From NCBI GenBank assembly GCA_002311975.1, contig DCAL01000051.1, positions 1-8,214 on the forward strand: DNA of 8,214 nt, read 5' to 3'. A model generated the notes under the pieces. It was not told where the DNA came from. It ran no database searches and saw only the letters and a program-made list of their open reading frames with translations. Every line of letters begins with the position of its first letter. The stretch's first letter is position 1. Of the stretch, positions 1-7,800 are shown one piece after another. Source of the DNA: Fidelibacterota bacterium UBA1134 (GTDB lineage: Bacteria; Fidelibacterota; Marinisomatia; Marinisomatales; S15-B10). The translations under genes and the position numbers were made by a program.

Positions 1-1
1 A

Positions 2-1522
2 CACCTGTCTTCTGAACCAGTCTACCCAACGTCCTTCCAGGTTGAAACGCTGCTCTTTTCTGCTACTATCTCATCCGTTGGTGGGGGAACAATTACATCC
101 TTTTCACTCAAGAAATATTTCGACAGCGACAGTGGGTATGTTCAGTTAATACGGGCCGGCGTCAACGATCTAAATCCACTGGTTGAGTTCAAAGACATTT
201 CCGGTAACAGTGTTTTACTTGACATCCCTTTCGCGCTCGGCGCGGGCACATACGATGGTCAGGTCCTATCAATAACAGACAGGGAAGAGGTTGTCTCTTT
301 TCTGTTTGAAACCACACTCGGCACAGTAACCAAGAAACTAACCTTTTACCCTAACAGCTACCTTATTGGTGTAGACGTCGACCTTACGGCAATCAGCCGG
401 GCTGAGATCTCTCAAGAACAGTTCAGGTTGGTTTGGCGCGGCGGCATGTTAACCACGGAGTCTAACAAGAAAGACGATATTCAATATTTTGCCGCCCATC
501 TCTACCAGGGTGGTGAGATGACCAAACATAAAGGAAAATCGGGCCAGACCATCGCCTCCACTGGGCAGACGGGCTGGACCGCCTTGCGATCCAAGTATTT
601 TACTGCAGCATTGATTCCGATTACTCCGAGCACTTTCGGCAAGATCTCCACATTCGAGGAGCGAACCCCAAACTCAGCCGTGGCGGATTCACCACCAAGA
701 TACAGCATGGCAGTGGGGCTCTCTTCAAAGAACCCGGCACACTATTCTCTCTATCTTGGTCCTCTTAAGTACAGCCGAATTAAAGCGCTTAATGTAGAAC
801 TGGAAAAAACTATGAACTTTGGTTTGTCATTTATCCGGGGCATATCAAAAGGAATTCTCTATCTGCTCGTGACAATGCATGACTATATTCCCAACTATGG
901 CGTGTTGCTTATTATTTTTTCGGTGGCAGTGAAGATACTCGTCTATCCGTTAACCAAGAAAAGCTACCAGTCAACCAAAGAGATGCAGGCGGTGCAACCG
1001 CTCATTGTGGCTCTGCGCGAGAAATACGGGGGCGATCCTCAACGTCTCAACAAGGAGACAATGAAGCTCTATAAGGAGCGTGGTGTAAACCCTCTCGGCG
1101 GGTGCCTTCCTATGCTGCTTCAGATGCCACTTCTGTTTGCTATTTTTACCGTTTTTCGCACCACCATCGAGTTGCGCGGTGCTCCTTTCATTTGGTGGAT
1201 CAAAGATCTCTCAGCTCCCGATACAATCTATCAGTTTCCTGGGGGCTTTAGTGTCCCCATTTATGGTGACCACATCGCAGTTCTTCCTATCCTCATGGGC
1301 GTCTCAATGTTTGTCCAGCAAAAGATGTCTGGCGTTCAAGCTCAACCACAACAAAAGTTTATGATGTATTTCATGACCGGCTTCTTTCTGCTCTTATTCA
1401 ACAACTTTCCTTCCGGTTTGAATCTTTACTACACTCTCTTTAACGTTCTCACCATTCTTCAGCAGAAATACCTAATACACCCCACTAGCCAACCAGCTCT
1501 TCCCAAACAACCCCAAAGCTAA
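2..1522 (+). CDS. yidC: Membrane protein insertase YidC (5'-truncated by window edge)
   Basis: Inner-membrane insertase/chaperone that inserts and folds membrane proteins, alone or with SecYEG. The frame is open from base 2 to the TAA at 1520-1522, giving 506 residues without the start; E. coli YidC has about 548, so the first membrane segment and its linker are probably missing. Numbering from base 2, residues about 10-260 are the periplasmic beta domain, including the typical GGGTITSFSLKKY segment near its start. The conserved five-helix core follows: YGVLLIIFSVAVKILVYPL at about 299-317, NPLGGCLPMLLQMPLLFAIF at 363-382, LPILMGVSMFVQQKM at 428-442, and NNFPSGLNLYY within the last helix hairpin. 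The conserved positive charge of the hydrophilic groove is Lys311 (codon 932-934) rather than the Arg of E. coli. The C-terminal tail is short and carries few basic residues. A TTG at 428 opens a shorter frame, but the homology extends well upstream of it. mnmE starts 7 bp downstream. Confidence 0.96.
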   Translation, partial: HLSSEPVYPTSFQVETLLFSATISSVGGGTITSFSLKKYFDSDSGYVQLIRAGVNDLNPLVEFKDISGNSVLLDIPFALGAGTYDGQVLSITDREEVVSFLFETTLGTVTKKLTFYPNSYLIGVDVDLTAISRAEISQEQFRLVWRGGMLTTESNKKDDIQYFAAHLYQGGEMTKHKGKSGQTIASTGQTGWTALRSKYFTAALIPITPSTFGKISTFEERTPNSAVADSPPRYSMAVGLSSKNPAHYSLYLGPLKYSRIKALNVELEKTMNFGLSFIRGISKGILYLLVTMHDYIPNYGVLLIIFSVAVKILVYPLTKKSYQSTKEMQAVQPLIVALREKYGGDPQRLNKETMKLYKERGVNPLGGCLPMLLQMPLLFAIFTVFRTTIELRGAPFIWWIKDLSAPDTIYQFPGGFSVPIYGDHIAVLPILMGVSMFVQQKMSGVQAQPQQKFMMYFMTGFFLLLFNNFPSGLNLYYTLFNVLTILQQKYLIHPTSQPALPKQPQS

Positions 1523-1529
1523 TTCACGA

Positions 1530-2900
1530 ATGTCCTCTTTCAGTGTTTCTACAATTGTGGCGCTGGCAACGCCCTCCGGGGTTGGCGGCATCGCCGTTAT
1601 ACGCATCAGCGGCCCGCGGGCCCTTGATGTTGCCGCTTCAGTCTCACAAAAATCTCCTGCTGATTTCAAGCCGCGTCACGCTCTGTTCACCCCGCTTTTT
1701 GATGCTCGTGGGGTGGAAATTGACCAGGTTGTTGTAACATATTTCTCTTCCCCCAATTCATACACCGGGGAACACGTTATTGAGATCTCCAGCCACGGCG
1801 GGTACGTTGTGCCTCAGAGGATTCTGAAGGTCTGTTTCTCATTGGGGTGCGAGCCTGCCATGCCCGGAGAGTTCACTAAAAGAGCATTCCTGAACGGTAA
1901 GATGGATCTCAGCCAAGCAGAAGCTGTTGCCGATTTAATTTGTGCAAAAACCGACATCGGCAGGGCCACAAGCTATAAAATTATGAGCGGTCAATTCACC
2001 AACTTAATCAACGGGCTTCGGCAACAACTGATCGATTTTCTGTCAGTAATAGAAGCCGAGCTTGACTTTGAGCCTACAGAGGTGCCGGCGTTGTCCGCTA
2101 AAGAGCGCCTTAAGTGTCTTGAGGGTGTGCATGGTACTGTCAGTGGTCTGTTGTCAACCTATGAGACGGGGCGACGCATAATACATGGCGCCATCGTCGT
2201 CATTATCGGGTCTCCAAATGTGGGCAAGTCAAGCTTATTAAACGCAATTCTATCTGAAGAGCGCGTCATCGTTTCAACGACCCCCGGCACAACAAGAGAT
2301 GCTATTGAAGTTCAGTATCAAATAAATGGTCTTCCGGTACAAATCATAGATACGGCTGGGATTCACGAAACCGAAGACACTATTGAAGCACGTGGCCTTT
2401 CTATCGCGCGTTCCTTTATGGACAAAGCTGACCTTCTCCTTTGGGTTCATGACAACACAACACCTGCCCCGGATTTCTCCTTCAACCTTCAAACCAGCCC
2501 TTATGGCCACACATTTATTCCTGTTATTAACAAGGTTGATCTAATTTCACCACAACAAAAACGCCTCTACATTAAATCGTCTTCCCACATGTCCCCTCTC
2601 TTCGTTTCAGCTCTTACTGGCGCTGGTATCGCCGACCTTGTTGATGCCGTCGGGAACCTGTTGGCCCCGGCTTCAACGGACAGTGAAATACTTCTAACTA
2701 ACGCCCGCCATTACGAGTGTCTTTCCCGCTGTTCGGAGAGCTTACACCTTGCCTCGGCCGGCCTTAATGACGGTACCCCCCTCGATGCGTTGGCTCTTCA
2801 CGTCCGAACATCTCTCTCCTCACTTGATTCCATTCTTGGCGTGACTTCTTCCGATGATATCATCAACAATATCTTCTCAACATTTTGCGTTGGGAAATAG
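1530..2900 (+). CDS. mnmE: tRNA uridine-5-carboxymethylaminomethyl modification GTPase MnmE
   Basis: G protein that, with MnmG, installs the (carboxymethyl)aminomethyl group at C5 of wobble U34 in tRNAs reading NNA/NNG codons; cytoplasmic. It has 456 residues, the usual family length. Residues 1-120 form the tetrahydrofolate-binding domain, opening VSTIVALATPSGVGGIAVIR. A helical domain surrounds the inserted G domain: G1 GSPNVGKSS (227-235), G2/K-loop TTPGTTRD (250-257), G3 DTAG (274-277), G4 NKVD (334-337) and G5 SAL (360-362). The C-terminus is FCVGK, which keeps the catalytic cysteine (Cys453) of the family C-[IVL]-G-K motif. The ATG at 1530 follows the yidC stop by 7 bp and gives the expected N-terminus; no Shine-Dalgarno is visible, so translational coupling to yidC is plausible. 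Its partner mnmG is next. All motifs are intact, so it is probably functional. Confidence 0.97.
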   Translation: MSSFSVSTIVALATPSGVGGIAVIRISGPRALDVAASVSQKSPADFKPRHALFTPLFDARGVEIDQVVVTYFSSPNSYTGEHVIEISSHGGYVVPQRILKVCFSLGCEPAMPGEFTKRAFLNGKMDLSQAEAVADLICAKTDIGRATSYKIMSGQFTNLINGLRQQLIDFLSVIEAELDFEPTEVPALSAKERLKCLEGVHGTVSGLLSTYETGRRIIHGAIVVIIGSPNVGKSSLLNAILSEERVIVSTTPGTTRDAIEVQYQINGLPVQIIDTAGIHETEDTIEARGLSIARSFMDKADLLLWVHDNTTPAPDFSFNLQTSPYGHTFIPVINKVDLISPQQKRLYIKSSSHMSPLFVSALTGAGIADLVDAVGNLLAPASTDSEILLTNARHYECLSRCSESLHLASAGLNDGTPLDALALHVRTSLSSLDSILGVTSSDDIINNIFSTFCVGK

Positions 2901-2904
2901 TGCA

Positions 2905-2920
2905 TGTTTCACGTGAAACA
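2905..2920. other. parS site 1 (ParB/Spo0J binding centromere sequence)
   Basis: TGTTTCACGTGAAACA is a perfect palindrome (18 bp with the flanking A and T, 2904-2921) and matches the chromosomal parS consensus TGTTNCACGTGAAACA at every defined base. It lies in the 32-bp gap between mnmE and mnmG. Known role of the family: ParB loads at parS as a CTP-dependent clamp, spreads, and is moved by ParA or recruits SMC to segregate the origin region. The CACGTG centre differs from the CCCGGG centre of Noc sites. parA and parB are not in this window, so function is inferred from the sequence match. Confidence 0.92.
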
Positions 2921-2932
2921 TTTTCATGAGAT

Positions 2933-4801
2933 ATGAGTGGATATGATGTAATTGTTGTCGGCGGTGGGCACGCCGGAGTTGAAGCTGCGCTGGCTGCGGC
3001 ACGCTTAGGCTGCTCTGTTGGCCTCATTACCATAGATTCGCATTCTATCGCCAGAATGTCCTGCAACCCCGCAATCGGCGGTCTCGCTAAAGGTCACCTG
3101 GTGAGGGAAATTGACGCGCTCGGCGGCTTTATGGGTGTTGCGGCAGATTCTACCGGTATCCAGTTCAAAATGCTCAACAAATCCAAGGGGCGCGCTGTGT
3201 GGTCGCCAAGAGCGCAAATTGACAAGCGCGCCTATGAAGCGTTTGTCCAGAAACACCTTACATCTATCCGAAATGTTGATATACTCCAATCCGAGGTTAA
3301 AGATATCCTGCTCACTCGCCAGAACGTGTCAGGGGTTGTACTCTCGTCTGGAGAAACTCTTTCGTGTCGAAGTCTTGTCCTAACCTGTGGCACATTCCTA
3401 AATGGACTCATACATGTGGGGGCCCGAAAAATTCACGCCGGCCGAATGGGGGAAGAGGCCAGTGATGGTATAACCGAGTCACTTGTTTCTCTTGGACTGC
3501 GTTCTGGCCGACTAAAGACCGGAACACCGCCCCGCTTAAACCGAGAGACGATTAACTGGTCTGCTATGAAGAAGATTTATGGTGATCACGATCCACGCCC
3601 GTTCTCTTTCAGCACGCAAACTTTTTCCCCTCCAAACGAACCTTGTCATATTGTTAACACTCACCCTCTTGTTCATGAACTTATCCTCAACAACTTACAC
3701 CTGTCTCCCATATACTGCGGTGAGATCAAGGGCGTTGGTCCCCGATACTGTCCTTCTATCGAGGACAAGGTTGTCCGCTTCCCAGACAAGGCTTCACATC
3801 ATATCTTTCTGGAGCCAGAGTGGAGCGGCTCAAACCAGATTTACACAAACGGGTTTTCCACAAGCCTCCCCGAGGCCGTTCAACTCGCGGCCTTACAATT
3901 AATTCCTGGTTTTGAGAAGGTTTCCTTTTTCAGGCCCGGATACGCCATCGAATACGATTTTTTCTTCCCCTCTCAACTGAGCGGTGCCCTTCAGTCAAAG
4001 GACGTCTCCGGCCTGTTCCTTGCTGGTCAAATAAATGGCACATCGGGATATGAAGAGGCCGCCGCCCAGGGGCTTGTGGCGGGCGCTAATGCTGCTAACC
4101 TTGTTTTGGACCGCGAACCGCTCTCTTTCTCACGCGATCAGTGCTACATTGGTGTTTTAATAGATGATCTTGTAACCAAAGACACGCGTGAGCCCTATCG
4201 AATGTTTACCGCCAGGGCTGAGTTCCGCCTGCTCTTACGTCATACAAACGCAGATCTTCGTCTTTCTGAGATTGGCCATCAAGCTGGCCTGGTCCCCGAC
4301 GCCTCCTACGAGCTTTTCCTTAAAAAGGCGTCCCTTCTTTCATCTATACTCTCCGATCTGTCCCAAACCGCAGCTTCCGCCGCCACCACGAATCAACTTC
4401 TTTCGTCTGTGCTCGAAAGCACCGTGAACGGTTCAACTACTCTGTCCACTCTCTTGAAGCGCCCAGTGGTTTCTCTTAACCTCTTGCAGGATTTTGGCCT
4501 TTTCAACACAGCTTCTTTTCCGCTCCCTCCCATGCCCTTACAGGATGTTCTTGATGAAGTTGAAACGTCCATTAAGTATGCCGGCTATATAAAACAGCAA
4601 CAAATTCAAGTGGCTCGCCTCAAAAGAAATGACCAGACAACCATTCCACGTTCCTTTGATTTTTTGTCCTGCCGCTCTCTCTCCTCGGAAGCACGGGAAA
4701 AGCTTTCTCTGATTCGCCCGGAGACCCTTGGCCAGGCCTCTCGCATTTCCGGTGTGTCTCCCTCCGATGTGGCTGCCCTCTCCGTGCTTCTTGTATCTTA
4801 G
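2933..4801 (+). CDS. mnmG: tRNA uridine-5-carboxymethylaminomethyl modification enzyme MnmG (GidA)
   Basis: FAD-dependent partner of MnmE in wobble-uridine (U34) tRNA modification; cytoplasmic. It has 622 residues, typical for the long MnmG form rather than the shorter folate-dependent TrmFO. The Rossmann FAD motif is YDVIVVGGGHAGVEAA (4-19). The signature SCNPAIGGLAKGHLVREIDA spans 43-62, with Cys44 equivalent to the first catalytic cysteine. The GidA signature GPRYCPSIEDKVVRF is at 269-283 and includes Cys273, the second conserved cysteine. The second GidA signature, AGQINGTSGYEEAAAQG, is at 364-380. The last ~220 residues are the helical MnmE/tRNA-binding region. The ATG at 2933 gives the normal N-terminus; upstream there is only a weak GAG three bases before it, not a clear Shine-Dalgarno. 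The gene is flanked by two parS sites and ends 2 bp before mfd. Base composition shifts from G-rich at its start to C/T-rich towards its end. Confidence 0.97.
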   Translation: MSGYDVIVVGGGHAGVEAALAAARLGCSVGLITIDSHSIARMSCNPAIGGLAKGHLVREIDALGGFMGVAADSTGIQFKMLNKSKGRAVWSPRAQIDKRAYEAFVQKHLTSIRNVDILQSEVKDILLTRQNVSGVVLSSGETLSCRSLVLTCGTFLNGLIHVGARKIHAGRMGEEASDGITESLVSLGLRSGRLKTGTPPRLNRETINWSAMKKIYGDHDPRPFSFSTQTFSPPNEPCHIVNTHPLVHELILNNLHLSPIYCGEIKGVGPRYCPSIEDKVVRFPDKASHHIFLEPEWSGSNQIYTNGFSTSLPEAVQLAALQLIPGFEKVSFFRPGYAIEYDFFFPSQLSGALQSKDVSGLFLAGQINGTSGYEEAAAQGLVAGANAANLVLDREPLSFSRDQCYIGVLIDDLVTKDTREPYRMFTARAEFRLLLRHTNADLRLSEIGHQAGLVPDASYELFLKKASLLSSILSDLSQTAASAATTNQLLSSVLESTVNGSTTLSTLLKRPVVSLNLLQDFGLFNTASFPLPPMPLQDVLDEVETSIKYAGYIKQQQIQVARLKRNDQTTIPRSFDFLSCRSLSSEAREKLSLIRPETLGQASRISGVSPSDVAALSVLLVS

Positions 4802-4803
4802 CA

Positions 4804-7800
4804 ATGCATGTTCCACGTGAAACACTCCCTTTCCCAGCCCAGCCACTCATAGATTATCTTCTTAAGACTCCTGTTCTTCTTTCATGGTTCGGCGGCGTGA
4901 ACTCGCCAACACTAACAAACGTTCATCTTGACTTAGTTCCCTTTTTGTTCTCGACCCACCCCCATTTCAACGCCTCCCCAATTGTTCTTTCTCTTGAACA
5001 AGGTCTTTCACCTACTTATCTGTCTGAACTATTCTCAGCTGTTTGTGTCAACAGGTGTTTCTCCTTGGCCCCGACGGGGGTTCCGTCCCATAGCGATGTT
5101 CAGAGTCTCTCCCTTTTCTTTTCTTCTAATTCTGGTATCCTCCTTGTCCCAGAACAAATTATAGATCTTTGGCACATTACAACAACCCCAAACAACCACA
5201 AGCCCACTAAACCAATATCAATACAAGCCATTAAATATCAACGCCTTATGTGTCTTATCTCTCAGTGGGAATATGTGCGTACCGCTTCTGTTTTCGGTCC
5301 CGGTTCCTTTTCCGTTCGTGGTGGCGTCTTGGATGTCTTCTTTTACGGACACCCATACCCTGTTCGGCTTGAGTACCGTGGGGACCAGCTGGTCACTGCT
5401 CGATCTTTTGATCCGGTCTCACAGCGTAAGCTTCAAGATGTAACACCCTCATCCCTTTCTGTTCTACCTCGAATCTCTTTCTCTGTGGAGCCTAACGAGG
5501 GGGCATCTATACGACATTTTATTTCTCAGCGTGCAGCTCTTTTCCGCCTATCTAAAGCCGGTGGTTCCGAGGTAATAACTGTTGAGCAGGGTGACACCAT
5601 CGGTGCTTCAGCAAAACACGCCATTGACTTGGGTTGTATACCCTTGGGCCCGTTTAATGAAAATTGGGCAGCTTTTGAGGCTGATGTAACGCGTGTCCAT
5701 GGTAGCTCCGCCAAATTCCTCTTCCTTCCTCCAAGCGTCCGTTCCGCCCCACACAGGGGGCCCCTCTTAACCAATTTCACCTCCCTGTCTTTTCCAGCTC
5801 GGGGCTCCTTCTACAGTGGGCCCCTTTCACTCCTCTCCGTTTCTCTCAACTCCTTATATCGTCGCGCCCGGCTGCGCCCGACATTAGAAAGAATTCAAGA
5901 TGAAACAAGCCTGGCACCAAGCCGTCCTGTTTTCAATTGGGCACAGCCTTTGGTGCATGAAGATCTTGGGATTGGACTTTATCGCGGCCTCTCTATTGTC
6001 AAAACATCCCGAGGTGACTATGAAGCTGTTGATCTCGAATACGCACATGGTGACTATGTTCACCTTCCCATGGAGCGCCTCCATCTTGTCCATCCATTCG
6101 TCGGCTCAGACAATGAGCCTCCAGCTCTCTCCAGTTTACGTAATTCCCGCTGGATGCAACTTAAACAACGGACTCGACGCTCCGCAGAAAAAGTCGTGCA
6201 AGAGTTTCTTGATCTTTACGCTTCCCGGCACGAGGCGACGGGCTTCTCTTTTTCAGGTGATAGCGAACTTCACGCCCGCCTTGCCGAATCTTTTCCTTAC
6301 GAAGAAACGCGCGGCCAGCTCGCTGCCTACGAAGATGTTTGCACCGACATGGAGCGTTCCAAGCCAATGGATCGACTCTTGTGTGGTGATGTCGGCTTTG
6401 GGAAAACAGAGATTGCCATTAGAGCCGCATTTAAGGCTGTCTTTGACAAGAAGCAGGTGGCTATTCTTGTTCCAACGACACTTCTGGCCAACCAGCATTT
6501 CCTCTCTTTTAAATCCAGGCTTGAGCCTCTGGGTGTCCGGGTCGCTCTCTTGTCCCGGTTTACCAAGACCAAGATGTCCAACACAATAATGCGGGCGGTT
6601 GAGTGGGGCAAGGTAGATGTAATCATTGGAACACACCGGCTCCTTTCCAAGAATCTTTCTATCCCCTCTCTCGGCCTTCTAATTATTGATGAAGAACACC
6701 GCTTCGGCGCCAAGCACAAGGAGCGTCTCAAGGTTGTGCGCTCTTCCGCTGACGTCTTAACTCTAAGTGCCACACCCATACCGCGCACACTGCAGTTTTC
6801 GCTTCTTGGAATCCGCGACATTTCAACCATTTCAACTCCTCCTAAGGAGCGCTTTCCCGTAATCTCTGTTTCTTGCACATTCAGCAAAAGAATCATCAGA
6901 GACGCCACCCTCAAAGAGGCTCAGGCCGGGGGACAGTCATTCTTTATACATAACAAGGTTAAAACAATCGCGCAGATGGCCCGAAGGCTTCAAGACCTTC
7001 TTCCGGATCTTCGTGTCGGCGTTGCCCATGGTCAGCTTTCTAATGTCGCTCTTGAGACCGTTATGCTTAACTTCCTGGACAACAATATTGATCTATTGGT
7101 CTGTTCCACCATAATCGAGGCTGGCATGGATATCCCGCGCGCAAACACAATTTTCATAAACGACGCACATCACTTCGGACTAGCCCAACTTTATCAGATG
7201 CGTGGGCGCGTCGGAAGGGGGGACCGTCAGGCCTTCTGCTATCTTCTGACTCCTAAAAAGAAGAACCTCTCTGCCGCTGCCGCTGAACGGCTCAGAAACA
7301 TCCAAGATCACACCTCTCTCGGTTCTGGATATGCCCTTGCTCTTCAAGACCTTCAAATGCGCGGGGCCGGCAACCTCTTTGGTGTAGAGCAGGCGGGCCA
7401 CCTCGCCTCTGTTGGACACCACCTCTACTATAAGCTGGTGGAAGAGATTTCCAATAAACGCTTTGGGCGTGCTCCGTCCGCCACAGATCGTTTCAGGACA
7501 ACCGTCTCCGGCAAAGGAAACGCCCTATTGCCTTCAGGTTATGTGCCTGACGTTGGTGATCGCCTCTACTTTTATCGCCGGCTCGGTGAGGCCGACACCG
7601 TAGCTGCCGTTGATGATGTGTTCCAAGAACTTCAAGATCGTTTTGGGCCCCTTCCCGGGCCAGCCAAGGTTTTGCTCAACTCAGCTTCTATCCAAGTGCG
7701 CGCATCCGCAATGGGCATACAACACATTAACTTCTTGGCTAATGGGGTTTCTCTCTCCTTCCGAAACGGGGAGGAGAGCAACGAGTCCTGCCTGTCTCTC

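Noticed and set aside
428..1522. A shorter complete yidC starting at the TTG at 428
   Set aside because: The same frame stays open to the window edge and encodes recognisable YidC periplasmic-domain sequence upstream, so the gene is truncated by the window rather than starting at 428.
2904..2925. The inverted repeat followed by TTTT as a Rho-independent terminator between mnmE and mnmG
   Set aside because: The palindrome matches parS exactly, leaves almost no loop, its stem is not GC-rich, and only four T follow. The mnmG start lies immediately downstream.
5755..5826. GGGGGCCCC-type palindromes at about 5756-5764 and 5817-5824
   Set aside because: They encode Gly-Pro-Leu in mfd, are short, and have no flanking symmetry or matching spacing, so chance composition explains them.
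5900..6589. 229-codon forward reading frame overlapping mfd in another frame
   Set aside because: It lies wholly inside the conserved RNA-polymerase-binding and motor coding of mfd, shows no recognisable domain, and is low-complexity shadow sequence.
6327..6914. 195-codon reverse-strand reading frame, plus shorter reverse frames such as 6253-6636 and 7894-8190
   Set aside because: They are antisense to conserved Mfd motifs or to the lipoprotein gene. The pyrimidine-rich coding strand makes stop codons rare in some shadow frames, and the translations resemble no protein family.
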